Shown piece after piece: positions 24,231 through 33,359 of a DNA stretch of 64,000 bases. The notes below the pieces were generated by a model. That model had not been told where the DNA came from, made no database searches, and saw only the letters and a program-made list of their open reading frames with translations. The stretch lies in assembly GCF_024609245.1 (NCBI RefSeq), contig NZ_JANJYH010000002.1, positions 1 through 64,000 of the forward strand. The letters run 5' to 3'. Position 1 is the stretch's first letter. Every line of letters starts with the position of its first letter. This stretch comes from Haloarchaeobius sp. FL176. Lineage in GTDB: Archaea; Halobacteriota; Halobacteria; Halobacteriales; Natrialbaceae. The position numbers and the translations under genes were made by a program.

Positions 24231-25226
24231 TCAGGCCAGCGGCGTCCGCTCGACGACCTGTCCGTCGTACGTCGGGTACTGCTCGACGATCTCGCCGTCC
24301 TCCACGTCGCCGTCCTGTATCATCTCCTCGAGCAGCCACCAGGCGACCTCGACGTGGTCCGACTTGACGGTGTAGAACTCCTCGGGGACGCCGAGTGCCT
24401 CGAACTCCACGGGGTCGGCGTAGGTCTTGCCGTAGACGAGCGTGCCGTCGTCGGTCACGTCGTCGAACTCGCGGCGGACGTTCCGGGCCATCCGTTTGAG
24501 GCGGCGACGGTGCTGGGCGGCGTCCTTGAAGACGCTCGTGCAGAAGTAGACCTTGTCGTGGTCGCCCATCACGTCGAGGATGGCCTCGCGCGAGCCGTCG
24601 ACCGCGCTCATGTGGTCCTCCTTCAGCTCGAAGCCCTCCTCCTGCATCCGGCGGTAGTTCCCGTCGCTCATCTCGAACTCGTTGACGTTACAGAAGTCGG
24701 CTGCGCCCTCGTCGAGGAACTCCAGGAACTCCTCCTCGGGCCGGATGCCCGGAATCTCGAACGCCGGAGTGAGGCCCTCCTCGCGGGCGATGTGGAGGAT
24801 CTCTTCCCACTCGGTCCCGTGCATGTCGCCCCAGAGCTCCAGTGGCGGGTGGAAGCGGATCTCGTCCAGTCCGGCCTCGCTCAGGCGGCGCATGTTCTCT
24901 CGGCCGCCCGTGATGCCGGTGTAGAGGTGCGTGTGGTGGTCCTCGCCGAACTCGTCTTTGAGCAGCGAGAGGTAGTGACACGTCCGGTCCATCGCTTCCT
25001 GGGGCTCGCCGCCCGTGATGGAGGTGCCCAGCGCGTCCATCCGCTTCGCCTCGGTGATGACGTCCTCGTCGGACTCGACGAGGCGCTCGTTCGCGTAGAC
25101 GTCGGTGACGTTCTTGCGGTTCTCGCCGAGCGGGCAGTAGAAACAGTCGCGCTGGTCGCAGTAGCCGTAGACGAACATGACCATCTTGCCCCCCTCGGCG
25201 CACTGTTCACAGCCCTTCGATATCAT
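24231..25226 (-). CDS. Radical SAM protein, COG2108-like
   Basis: 331 residues. The radical-SAM cluster motif is C23-x4-C28-x2-C31 (GYCDQRDCFYC), one residue longer than the common C-x3-C-x2-C. An extra C6-x2-C9 lies before it. SITGGEP follows near residue 95, the SAM-binding glycine-rich motif, and the TIM-barrel continues to about 220. It resembles uncharacterised archaeal proteins related to pyruvate-formate-lyase-activating enzymes. The substrate is unknown. Transcribed alone from the gap before PsiE. Confidence 0.85.
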   Translation of the reverse strand: MISKGCEQCAEGGKMVMFVYGYCDQRDCFYCPLGENRKNVTDVYANERLVESDEDVITEAKRMDALGTSITGGEPQEAMDRTCHYLSLLKDEFGEDHHTHLYTGITGGRENMRRLSEAGLDEIRFHPPLELWGDMHGTEWEEILHIAREEGLTPAFEIPGIRPEEEFLEFLDEGAADFCNVNEFEMSDGNYRRMQEEGFELKEDHMSAVDGSREAILDVMGDHDKVYFCTSVFKDAAQHRRRLKRMARNVRREFDDVTDDGTLVYGKTYADPVEFEALGVPEEFYTVKSDHVEVAWWLLEEMIQDGDVEDGEIVEQYPTYDGQVVERTPLA

Positions 25227-25341
25227 TCGTTGTACTGTTCCACTACCCCGAGCGGGAAAAAGCGTGCGAAACGCGGTCGAGGGCCCGCACCCTTGAGTCC
25301 GGTTCCCCCGCGCTCATGATGTGCCAACACGTAGCATTCGT

Positions 25342-25809
25342 GTGTCCGACGAGGGAAGCACGGACCGGGTCGAGGAGGACCGCTTCGACCGACTGGTCTC
25401 CATCTCCGAGCGGCTGCTCGGTGGCATCGAGATGGTCGCGGCGTACGTCCTCGTCGTCCTCTTCGCGGTCGGGGTGTTCGACCTGGGCCTCCAGATCGTC
25501 CAGCGGACGCTCTCCGGTGCCATCACCGACCCGCTGGTCGTCGTCGGCTTCATCGACACCGCGCTGTTGCTGTTCATCATCGTCGAGGTGTACCAGACCG
25601 TCGTCGCGTACGCACAGGAGAGCGAGACGCGCGAGATCGTCCAGCTCGTCGCCTACACCGGCATCATCGCGATGGTCCGGAAGATCATCATCTTCCGGAG
25701 CGAGGTGTACGACGACAAGGCCGACGCGCTGCTGACAGCGGGCTCCTACGGGCTGTTGTTGCTCGTGCTCGGCGTCCTCCTCTATATCGAGCGGACGACC
25801 AGACAGTGA
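25342..25809 (+). CDS. PsiE-family membrane protein
   Basis: 155 residues with four transmembrane helices (MVAAYVLVVLFAVGVFDLGL, VVVGFIDTALLLFIIVEVYQ and others) and the short loop RKIIIF typical of the phosphate-starvation-inducible PsiE family. GTG at 25342 gives the common MSDEG-type start; GTG at 25321 in the same frame is possible. Function of the family is not established. Confidence 0.78.
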   Translation: MSDEGSTDRVEEDRFDRLVSISERLLGGIEMVAAYVLVVLFAVGVFDLGLQIVQRTLSGAITDPLVVVGFIDTALLLFIIVEVYQTVVAYAQESETREIVQLVAYTGIIAMVRKIIIFRSEVYDDKADALLTAGSYGLLLLVLGVLLYIERTTRQ

Positions 25810-25810
25810 C

Positions 25811-26380
25811 TCAGGACAGCAGGTCTGCGGTCGACACGACCGCGGCGAACTCCCCCGACAGCTGCGCCAGCGCGGCGCGGTGGTTGGCCGCGGCCGAGAT
25901 GGTCCCGCCACCCGCTCCGTCCGGCACCTCGCGGGCGTAGGTCGCCGTCGCGTCCGAGACCACGACGGGCGAGAACCCGCGATTCTCGGCCATCCGGGTC
26001 GTCGTCGAGACGCAGTGGTCGGTGGTGAACCCACAGACGACGATGCGGTCGTGGGGCGTGTCGCGGAGCCACGGCTCGAGGTCGGTGCCGACGAACGCGC
26101 CGTTGACCGACTTGGCGAACACCGGCTCGCCGTCACGGGGCTCCAGGCCCTCGATGAAGGCGTTCCCGGGCACCCCGGGCCGCAGCGTCGAGTTCGACTC
26201 TGCCGAGTCGTGTCTCGCGTGGGCGACGGGCCAGCCGCGCTCGCGCCAGGCGGCGAGGAGGTCGGCGATGCGTGCCTCGGCGTCGGGGTTGTTCCGAGCG
26301 CCGCGGTCGGGGTTCCCGAAGGCCTGCTGAGCGTCGACCACGAGCAGCACGTCCGGGCTGTCGGTCGTCTCGTCGCTCAC
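25811..26380 (-). CDS. Isochorismatase-like cysteine hydrolase
   Basis: 189 residues. The catalytic triad of the family is visible: D16 ([10 protein letters not shown]), K90 ([10 protein letters not shown]) and C123 ([11 protein letters not shown]). Substrates in the family include isochorismate, nicotinamide and N-carbamoyl compounds; none can be picked here. GTG at 26380 overlaps the stop of the upstream gene as GTGA, showing co-translation with the YqcI/YcgG protein. Confidence 0.87.
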   Translation of the reverse strand: MSDETTDSPDVLLVVDAQQAFGNPDRGARNNPDAEARIADLLAAWRERGWPVAHARHDSAESNSTLRPGVPGNAFIEGLEPRDGEPVFAKSVNGAFVGTDLEPWLRDTPHDRIVVCGFTTDHCVSTTTRMAENRGFSPVVVSDATATYAREVPDGAGGGTISAAANHRAALAQLSGEFAAVVSTADLLS

Positions 26381-27159
26381 GCGCGGACCTCCAGCGGGCA
26401 GTCGTCGAGGTCGCGTTCGTCGTTCGGGAGGACGTACTGCTTCCACTCGTGGCTCTCGTCGTCTTCCCAGTCGCCGAGGTGGGCGTGCGGGCAGACGTCG
26501 TCGTAGCCCTCCAGCCGGTCGTGGATGACCTCGCGGGCGCGCTGGCCGGCCTCGGTGTCGCCGGTCACCCCGTCGAACACGCTCCGGGGCTGCACGGTGA
26601 CCTCCAGACCGTGTGGGTTGAACCGGCTGTGTCGCCGGTCGTGGGCCGGCGTGCGGGCGGTCGGGAAGATGGGCTCGCCGGCGAAACAGAACTCGAACTG
26701 GTGGTCGTCCGGGTCGGCCGGGAACTCGTCGGGCCAGGGTTCGGGGTCGTTGTCGTGGAGGAACTGGAGCACCTCCCAGTAGCGGTCGTGCCAGTGCTGT
26801 TCGGGTCGCTCACCGTCGGTGTTCTTGAAGAAGGCGACCATCGAGGTTCGGGGCGAGTGGTGCTCCTGCGTTCGGAGGTACGCCCGGGTCACGTCGGCGA
26901 ACCGGGCCAGCGACTCGTCGTCGAAGCCGGGGACGAACGTGTACAGCGCCCAGCCCTCCTTCTCGGAGTCGACGCCGAAGAAGCAGGGGAACGGCGTGCC
27001 ATCGCGCTCGCCGAGCATGTCGGCGCGGAACGTCTCGTAGTGCTCGCGCGCCCAGTCCGGGAGCGCCCCTGCCGCGAGGCGGTCGTGCAGGCGCTCCTGG
27101 TCGAACAGCCGGACGACGTCGGTGTCGGCCAGTGTCGGGGTGGTGGCCGTCTCGCTCAT
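26377..27159 (-). CDS. YqcI/YcgG family protein
   Basis: 260 residues matching the YqcI/YcgG pattern: [20 protein letters not shown] in the first half and [57 protein letters not shown] in the second. Cytosolic, no membrane segment. The family has no firm function; conserved cysteine and histidine residues hint at a cofactor. It leads a two-gene operon with the cysteine hydrolase. Confidence 0.8.
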   Translation of the reverse strand: MSETATTPTLADTDVVRLFDQERLHDRLAAGALPDWAREHYETFRADMLGERDGTPFPCFFGVDSEKEGWALYTFVPGFDDESLARFADVTRAYLRTQEHHSPRTSMVAFFKNTDGERPEQHWHDRYWEVLQFLHDNDPEPWPDEFPADPDDHQFEFCFAGEPIFPTARTPAHDRRHSRFNPHGLEVTVQPRSVFDGVTGDTEAGQRAREVIHDRLEGYDDVCPHAHLGDWEDDESHEWKQYVLPNDERDLDDCPLEVRA

Positions 27160-27220
27160 GCGAACGTGTTCGGGCGTGCGGGCTTGTACCTGTCGTGACT
27201 TCCCAGGAACTGGAAGAACG

Positions 27221-28306
27221 TCAACTTCCCCCGCCGTCCCCGTCGAAGCCGGAGACGAGCGTCGCCACCCACTGCGCCGGGTCGGGGTCGTGGCGCACCT
27301 CGACGGCCTGGACCCATTTCACCCACTGGAACCCGCGGCGCCCCGGTGCGACGAGTCTGCACGGGAAGCCGTGGCCGTGGGAGAGGCGCTCGCCGTCGAC
27401 GTGGGTCGCCAGCAGCGCGTCGCGGGCCTCGCTCGTCGGGAGACTCCACCGGTAGCCCGTCACCGACCGGAAGCGGACGTAGCCGGCGTCGGGGTCGGCG
27501 CCGGCGGCGTCGAGCAGGTCGCCGACGCGCACCCCACGCCAGTCGTGCTCGGAGTACCAGCCGCTCGTGCAGTCCAGCAGCGCGCGCTCGTCGTCGGTGG
27601 CGGTCGGGCCGCCAGCGTCGGGGGCGAGCAGAGCGGCTTCGGAGAGCGACAGCTCCTCCGCGACCGCCCCGCGAACGTCGAGGCTCCAGGCGGCCGCGTC
27701 GACCGGCTCCGGGTCGTCGGCGACCCACGAGGTGACCGGGAACGCGTTGCCGCCGTCGCTGCCCTCCTCGCGAGAGCCGGTGAACCGGCGGCTCGGAACC
27801 AGGTCACCCGCGACCGACTGTTTCAGCCGCCAGGCGGCCGCGCCGCCGACGAGCAGCCCGCCGACCCGCAACGCTTGCCGGCGTTCTGTCACCGTCTCGC
27901 GGTCGGGGAGCCGGAACCGTGCCGCGAGATGTATCAGCAGCACCGGGAGGACGAGCGCGCCGAGGTAGCCGTGAAGCACGAGTAGCGTCACCCCCGAGAC
28001 CGGCGACTCTGCGCCGAGCGTCCACGCCACACCCGTCACCAGCGCGGCCACCGCCAGCACCGTGAGCAGGACGCTCACCGCGACAGTCCGGGTCCACGAG
28101 CCCGCGACGCGCCGCCAGACGCGCCGGAGCTTGAACCCGAGCAGCACGACCAGCGTCAGCCCGATGACGCCGTGAACGACGAACACCCAGCCGTCGTCGG
28201 GTCGCGCAGTCAGGCTCAGGAGCCCCGTCGCGCCGGCGACGAGCACCGAGACGAGGATGCCCGCGTCGACCACCCGGGGCGACGGTTCGAACGGGAGACG
28301 CCGCAT
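27221..28306 (-). CDS. Cytochrome-b-like membrane domain fused to sulfite-oxidase-type molybdopterin domain
   Basis: 361 residues. Residues 15-130 form four membrane helices with H45, H112 and H126 as candidate heme ligands. A fifth hydrophobic segment (149-159) is preceded by ERRQALRVGG, a Tat-like twin arginine at 142-143. Residues 185-350 are a sulfite-oxidase/MsrP-type molybdopterin domain with the molybdenum-ligand cysteine C246 (LLDCTSGWYSEHDW) and HGFPCRLVAPGRRGFQWVKW. This resembles an MsrQ-like heme protein and MsrP fused in one chain, with the old Tat signal now internal. Probable oxidoreductase on the outer face; substrate unknown. Confidence 0.85.
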   Translation of the reverse strand: MRRLPFEPSPRVVDAGILVSVLVAGATGLLSLTARPDDGWVFVVHGVIGLTLVVLLGFKLRRVWRRVAGSWTRTVAVSVLLTVLAVAALVTGVAWTLGAESPVSGVTLLVLHGYLGALVLPVLLIHLAARFRLPDRETVTERRQALRVGGLLVGGAAAWRLKQSVAGDLVPSRRFTGSREEGSDGGNAFPVTSWVADDPEPVDAAAWSLDVRGAVAEELSLSEAALLAPDAGGPTATDDERALLDCTSGWYSEHDWRGVRVGDLLDAAGADPDAGYVRFRSVTGYRWSLPTSEARDALLATHVDGERLSHGHGFPCRLVAPGRRGFQWVKWVQAVEVRHDPDPAQWVATLVSGFDGDGGGS

Positions 28307-28376
28307 ACCCGTTATCTTGGGCCGAACGCGTAAGAGCGCTCGTGTCGTCGGGGGGCGATGGACGCCACCGTCGAAG

Positions 28377-28395
28377 GTTTACACCTGGCGTAAAC
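28377..28395. promoter_or_regulatory. Dyad GTTTAC-N7-GTAAAC, site 1
   Basis: Symmetrical 19-bp element about 70 bp upstream of the oxidoreductase start at 28306. The same arms and spacing recur at 62869-62887. Candidate binding site for a dimeric regulator. Confidence 0.45.
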
Positions 28396-28481
28396 TCCCA
28401 CCGACGACTGGCGGCCGCAATGCGTGTCGAGCACTGCGAGACCACCACGAACGAGCGCTCCGGCGACGCCGGTCCCGGCGC

Positions 28482-29696
28482 TCACTCCACGTCGAGCGAC
28501 TCGTCCCCCGTCAGCGCCTCCAGCCGTTCCGCGCCGGAGCGGGTCCCCTTCGCGATGAGCACGTCGCCGGGATGGAGCAGGGTCTCGGGGCCGGGAGAGA
28601 TCTCCCAGTTGTCGCCGTCCTCGTCGGTGTGACGGACCGCGATAACACGCATTCCGGTCTCGGTCCGGACCATCTGTGCGCCGAGCGTGGTGCCCGAGAG
28701 CGCCGAGTCGGGGACAACCGCGAGTCGGACGACGACCTCGTCGGACTCGAAGACGGCTTCGGCCACGACCGGGTGGGTACCCATCCCCCGGAGCACCCCC
28801 TCGGCGATCTCGAGGGCCGCGTCGGAGATGACCTCGGTTGCCTCCGCGATGTGCATCAGCCCGCGGAGCGAGACGGGGTCGTCGACGCCGGCCGCGGCCT
28901 GGAGCACCCACGCCTCGAAGCGGGACTCGAGCGCGTCCACCTCGGCCTCCAGCTCCGCGACCTCCTCGGCGAGCCCGTCGCTGTCGTACAGCACCGAGCC
29001 GTAGGCGACGTCGACGCCGAGCTCGCTCATGTTCTTCATCAGCACGATGGAGTCGACCGCCCGTTCGAGGTCCCCGATGCCGGGCTCGGCGGGCTCGGGG
29101 GCGACGTACTCGCCGCCGGTCACGTCGGCGTAGACCTCCGCGAGGTTCTCCTCGACGCCGCGCAGGAGGAGCACGTCGCCGGCGCGGAGGTAGTCGTCGC
29201 GGTCGGGGCTGAGCAGCCAGTCGCCACCCCGCCGGATGGCGATGACGCGCACCCCCGTCTCGGTCTCCAGGTTGAGCGACTCCAGCGTGTGCCCGGCCAG
29301 CGGCGAGTCGTCGGCGACGATGGCGCGAGCGACCGTCTCGATCGCCTCCGGGAGCGCGGCCCGGAGCGCGTCCGGCAGCCCGATATCCTCGATGACGACC
29401 TTCGCGACGTCGCCGGCAGCGTCGCTTATCTTCTCGGTCGCGCCGACGACGCCCAGCACCGGAGCGAGCGCCTCGGCGTCCTCGGGCGACCGGGCAGCCA
29501 TCATGAGGCTCATCCGGGCGCGCATCTGGAGCACGTCCATGCGCTCTTCGAGTTCGAGCACCTCTTCGGCGACCTCGGTGCTCCCGAGCAGCACCGCCGA
29601 GAACGACATATCGATCATCAGCTCGGCGGTGTCTTTCATCTCCGCGAGCACGGCCTTGACGCTCACGGGCTCGTACTCTACGTCACCGGCGTCCAT
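28482..29696 (-). CDS. PhoU/TrkA-C tandem protein, potassium-channel regulatory type
   Basis: 404 residues built as two copies of a PhoU-like helical domain plus a TrkA-C (RCK-C) domain: helices 10-105, TrkA-C 110-200 (VRVIAIRRGGDWLLSPDRDD), helices 215-310, TrkA-C 315-400 (MRVIAVRHTDEDG...GDVLIAKG). No membrane segment, so it should act as a cytoplasmic ligand-binding regulator of a K+ channel or transporter encoded elsewhere. ATG at 29696 follows family starts. The gene is divergent from citrate synthase. Confidence 0.83.
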   Translation of the reverse strand: MDAGDVEYEPVSVKAVLAEMKDTAELMIDMSFSAVLLGSTEVAEEVLELEERMDVLQMRARMSLMMAARSPEDAEALAPVLGVVGATEKISDAAGDVAKVVIEDIGLPDALRAALPEAIETVARAIVADDSPLAGHTLESLNLETETGVRVIAIRRGGDWLLSPDRDDYLRAGDVLLLRGVEENLAEVYADVTGGEYVAPEPAEPGIGDLERAVDSIVLMKNMSELGVDVAYGSVLYDSDGLAEEVAELEAEVDALESRFEAWVLQAAAGVDDPVSLRGLMHIAEATEVISDAALEIAEGVLRGMGTHPVVAEAVFESDEVVVRLAVVPDSALSGTTLGAQMVRTETGMRVIAVRHTDEDGDNWEISPGPETLLHPGDVLIAKGTRSGAERLEALTGDESLDVE

Positions 29697-29825
29697 ACAT
29701 CGGCCTTCTCCGGGGCGGGAGAAAAGCGTTCGGCCGGCCGTTCGGCCCGGGAACCGGCAAGATTCTACGGTAGGGTAACAGCGTAAACGACAATGTTTTT
29801 CGGTTAAGGTACTGAAGCTCAGGGT

Positions 29826-30962
29826 ATGTCTGACGACCTCAAGAAAGGGCTGGAGGGTGTTCTCGTTGCCGAGTCCGAACTGAGCTTCATCGACGGCGAC
29901 GAGGGCCGCCTCGTCTACCGTGGCTACGACATCGAGGACCTCGCCCGGGACGCCAGCTACGAAGAGGTGCTCTACCTCCTCTGGCACGGTCGACTCCCGA
30001 ACCGGGATGAACTCGACGAGTTCAGCGAGTCGATGGCCGCCGAACGGGAGATCGACGACGGCGTCATGGCGACGGTTCGCGAGCTCGCCGCCGCCGACGA
30101 GGAGCCGATGGCTGCGCTCCGCACGACCGTCTCGCAGCTCTCGGCGTACGACGACGACGCCGCGGCCGACCCGACCGACGAGGAAGCGAACCTCCGGAAG
30201 GGACGCCGCATCACGGCGAAGATCCCGACCATCCTCGCCGCGTTCGTCCGCGTCCGCGACGGCGAGGAGCCCGTCGCCCCGCGCGAGGACCTGAACCACG
30301 CGACGAACTTCCTCTACATGCTCAACGGCGAGGTGCCCGACGACGTGCTCGCCGAGACGTTCGACATGGCGCTCGTGCTCCACGCCGACCACGGTCTGAA
30401 CGCCTCGACGTTCACCTCGATGGTCATCTCCTCGACGCTCGCCGACGTCCACTCCGCCATCCCCGGCGGCATCGGCGCGCTCTCGGGCAGCCTGCACGGC
30501 GGCGCGAACCAGAACGTGATGGAGGCGCTGCTCGAGCTCGACGAGTCCGGCAAGGACCCCGTCCAGTGGGTCGAGGACCGACTCGACGCCGGCGAGCGCG
30601 TCCCCGGTTTCGGCCACCGCGTCTACAACGTCAAGGACCCCCGCGCGAAGATCCTCTCGGAGAAGAGCGAGGCGCTGGGCGAGGCCGCCGGTACGCCCCA
30701 GTGGCACGACTACTCCGTCGGCATCGAGGAGTACCTCACGGAGGAGAAGGGCCTCGCGCCGAACGTCGACTTCTACTCCGCCTCGACGTACTACCAGATG
30801 GGCATCCCCATCGACATCTACACCCCCATCTTCGTCATGAGCCGTGTCGGCGGCTGGGTCGCACACGTGCTGGAGCAGTACGACGACAACCGACTCATTC
30901 GGCCGCGCGCCCGCTACGTCGGGCCGATGGACGAGGAGTTCGTGCCGGTCGACGAGCGGTAG
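29826..30962 (+). CDS. Citrate synthase
   Basis: 378 residues, full length for the archaeal enzyme; condenses oxaloacetate with acetyl-CoA in the TCA cycle. The active-site histidines lie in GSLHGGANQNV and VPGFGHRVYNVKDPRA; the catalytic Asp is in VDFYSASTYYQMG. RLVYRGYDIEDLA and LWHGRLPN open the protein. ATG at 29826 is preceded by an AT-rich promoter (GTTTTTCGGTTAAGG). The last codons and stop are duplicated 177 bp downstream. Confidence 0.96.
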   Translation: MSDDLKKGLEGVLVAESELSFIDGDEGRLVYRGYDIEDLARDASYEEVLYLLWHGRLPNRDELDEFSESMAAEREIDDGVMATVRELAAADEEPMAALRTTVSQLSAYDDDAAADPTDEEANLRKGRRITAKIPTILAAFVRVRDGEEPVAPREDLNHATNFLYMLNGEVPDDVLAETFDMALVLHADHGLNASTFTSMVISSTLADVHSAIPGGIGALSGSLHGGANQNVMEALLELDESGKDPVQWVEDRLDAGERVPGFGHRVYNVKDPRAKILSEKSEALGEAAGTPQWHDYSVGIEEYLTEEKGLAPNVDFYSASTYYQMGIPIDIYTPIFVMSRVGGWVAHVLEQYDDNRLIRPRARYVGPMDEEFVPVDER

Positions 30963-31009
30963 AGACACGTCGGCGTCCGATTTTCCGTACTAGCCTCCTG
31001 CGAGCGCAG
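30938..31009. repeat. Direct repeat, copy 1: citrate synthase 3' end plus flank
   Basis: About 72 bp beginning in the last eight codons of the gene and running past the stop through TTTTCCGTACTAGCCTCC. Matches copy 2 at 31115-31189 with one substitution and a 3-bp indel. Confidence 0.85.
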
Positions 31010-31114
31010 TGAGCAGACCGAGCGACGACCGTAGGGAGTCGCGAGGATTTTGGTCCAGTTTTTGCCGAGGGAGGGAGCCGGGAGGCGACCGACCGCAGCG
31101 CAAAAAGTGGTGGC

Positions 31115-31189
31115 GTTCGTGCCGGTCGACGAGCGGTAGAGACGCGTCGGCGTCCGATTTTCCGTACTAGCCTCCTGCGAGGAGCGCAG
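31115..31189. repeat. Direct repeat, copy 2
   Basis: Non-coding copy of the citrate synthase tail, 177 bp from copy 1. The intervening sequence contains GCAGTGAGCAGACCGAGCGA and a GCAAAAAGTGG tract resembling repeated haloarchaeal intergenic elements. Confidence 0.85.
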
Positions 31190-31208
31190 CGACCGACGAA
31201 ACCCGCGG

Positions 31209-33011
31209 CTACGCCTCCTCGACGCCCCGTATCTCGAACCGCGCACCGCCATCGGCGCTGTCCGTGACGGACACCGACCAGCCGTGGGCCTCCGCGAGCG
31301 CTTGGACGATCTCCAGCCCGAATCCGGTGCCGTCCTCGCTGGTCGAGTAGCCGGGGTCGAACACCTGGTCGTAGGCCTCGGCGGGGATTCCCACCCCGTC
31401 GTCGGCGACGTAGAAGCCGTCCCCGAGGTCGCCGACGGTGACGGTGAGCGTCCCCGCGTCCGGGCTCGTCGAGCCATGCTCGACGGCGTTCCGGAACAGG
31501 TTCTCGAGGAGCTGTGAGAGCCGGGTATCCTCGGCGAGGATCTCGCGGTCGGTCTCCGTCACGAGGTCCGCGTCGCCCGTCTCGACGGTTGCCCACGCGG
31601 TCACCGCGGCCGTCGACAGGGAGACGGGGTGAGGGTCCCTGACGGCGGTGCCTTCGCGGGCCAGCGAGAGCACGTCCTCGACGAGCGACTCCATCCGCTG
31701 GAGGGCGGTGGCGATGGGCGGCACGTGTTCGCTGTCGACCTCCTCCTGGAGCAGTTCGAGGCGGAGCGACGCCACGTCGATGGGGTTGCGGAGGTCGTGG
31801 CTGACGATGCGGGCGAACTCGTCGAGACGCTCGTTCTGGCGTTCGAGCCGTCGTTCGTCGGCGCGGCGTTCGGTCACGTCGCGCGAGATGATGACGGCGC
31901 CGTCGGAGGTCGCCGGATCAGCGTCGTCGTCGGGTGGGAGTGGGGTCATCTCGAGCTCCAGGACGACGGTGCCGGTCGGGAGCTGAATGTCGACGTCGAG
32001 ACGTTCGTCCTCGCCGGCGAGCGTGGCCGAGAGCGCCGCCCGGAACCGCTCGCGGTCGTCGGCGCCGAGCATCTCGTCGAGGTACGCCTCGACGGAGTCC
32101 CCGACGATATCCGAGGGCTGCATGTCGACGTAGTCGGCGACGGCGGGGTTCACGTGCGTGATGGTCCACGAGTCGTCCACGGTGTAGACGATGTCCGTGA
32201 TGTTCTCCACGATGGCCTCGTAGTGGCGGAGCTCCTCCTTGCGGGCCTTCCGGTCGGTGATGTCGCGGGCGTAGATGACTACCCCGCCGATGTCGGGGTC
32301 GTCGATGTGGTTGCGTGCCCTGGCCTCGAGCCACTGCCACGAGCCATCGGCGGTGGCGAGGCGTATCTCCTCGGTGACCTCGATGGTCGGGTCGGCGATG
32401 GCCTCTGCGAGTCGCTCCTCGGAGACCGCGATGTCGTCGGGGTGGACGTACTCCAGGGCGTCGTCGCCGACCGTCGCCGCCGGGTCGAAGCCGAGGATGG
32501 GTTCGATCGACGGTGAGACGTACGAGAACGTGAAGTCGGTGTCGATGACGACGATGATGTCCACCGAGTGCTCGATGAGCTTGCGGAACCGACGCCGGGT
32601 CCCGTCCAGTTCGACTTCGGTGCGCCGGCGCTCGACCGCGCTCTCGATGCGCTGTGCGAGGAGGCTGTACTGCTCGCGACCGCTGCGTTTCTGGAAGTAG
32701 TCGGTGACGCCGGCCGAGATGGCGTCGGCGGCGACCTCCTCGCTCCCCTTTCCGGTGAACAGCACGAACGGCACGTCGGGGTAGTCGGCACGCACCGACT
32801 CGAGGAACTCCAGTCCGTTCGCGCCGGGCATGTCGAAGTCGGAGACGATGCAGTCCACGTCGGCGCCGTCGAGTCGATTCAGCGCGGCCGTCGCGCTCGG
32901 CTCGGAGATGACCTCGATGCGGTCGCTCTCTCGGGTCAGGAACTCGGTGGTCAGGTTCCGGAAGCTCTGGTCGTCGTCGACGTGTAAGACCCTGACCGTG
33001 TCGTTCATCAC
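31209..33011 (-). CDS. Hybrid response regulator-PAS-PAS-histidine kinase
   Basis: 600 residues. Receiver domain 1-125 with phospho-acceptor D58 (IVSDFDMPGANG), PAS domain about 135-255 (FRKLIEHSVDIIVVID), second PAS 260-375 (IVENITDIVYTVDDSW), HisKA near 385-450 with the phosphorylated His in RIVSHDLRNPIDV, and HATPase 480-600 (LFRNAVEHGS, VADDGVGIPAE, GTGFGLEIV). No membrane segment, so cytoplasmic sensing. Haloarchaeal kinases of this layout usually act with separate regulators; none is adjacent. The upstream region has a TATA-like TTTTATTC. Confidence 0.93.
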   Translation of the reverse strand: MMNDTVRVLHVDDDQSFRNLTTEFLTRESDRIEVISEPSATAALNRLDGADVDCIVSDFDMPGANGLEFLESVRADYPDVPFVLFTGKGSEEVAADAISAGVTDYFQKRSGREQYSLLAQRIESAVERRRTEVELDGTRRRFRKLIEHSVDIIVVIDTDFTFSYVSPSIEPILGFDPAATVGDDALEYVHPDDIAVSEERLAEAIADPTIEVTEEIRLATADGSWQWLEARARNHIDDPDIGGVVIYARDITDRKARKEELRHYEAIVENITDIVYTVDDSWTITHVNPAVADYVDMQPSDIVGDSVEAYLDEMLGADDRERFRAALSATLAGEDERLDVDIQLPTGTVVLELEMTPLPPDDDADPATSDGAVIISRDVTERRADERRLERQNERLDEFARIVSHDLRNPIDVASLRLELLQEEVDSEHVPPIATALQRMESLVEDVLSLAREGTAVRDPHPVSLSTAAVTAWATVETGDADLVTETDREILAEDTRLSQLLENLFRNAVEHGSTSPDAGTLTVTVGDLGDGFYVADDGVGIPAEAYDQVFDPGYSTSEDGTGFGLEIVQALAEAHGWSVSVTDSADGGARFEIRGVEEA

Positions 33012-33172
33012 CGATACCAGTGGGTCCGTGAATAAAACTCGTTCCCTGACCTCGACGCTCGATTCGGCGGCGAGTGCGGGTCGTGCGGTGGGAAGTGCGG
33101 TCGGATGAGTGCTCTCCTCCTGGTTGGGCAGCTCGGTTCAGCGGTTACCGAGCGCAGCCCAATAGGTGGTCG

Positions 33173-33268
33173 TCAGTCGGCACCGGCACGTTCTCGCCAG
33201 CCGCAGGCGGGACAGAGTAACGAGCCGCCGGCGTCGTGGGCGGCAGTCGTACAGCGTGGACACGTCAT
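33173..33268 (-). CDS. 31-residue zinc-ribbon mini-protein
   Basis: Starts MTCPRCTTAAHDAGG and ends LLCPACGWRERAGAD: two CPxC knuckles that form a complete four-cysteine site in a minimal protein. Haloarchaea encode many such peptides. The ATG is the only start that gives a compact product; in-frame sequence upstream is arginine/proline-rich. Translation unproven. Confidence 0.5.
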   Translation of the reverse strand: MTCPRCTTAAHDAGGSLLCPACGWRERAGAD

Positions 33269-33359
33269 GTGGGTCACCTCTTCGCTGCACGCAGGCGACC
33301 GGGGGGCTTGACGGTTGCGTGAGTCTGCGACGCGTGGGCGGGCCCAGTGCTGACACCGG

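Noticed and set aside
29696-30968. Extension of the PhoU/TrkA-C gene across the whole citrate synthase gene on the opposite strand
   Set aside because: The added residues are antisense to citrate synthase active-site motifs; ATG at 29696 starts the conserved protein.
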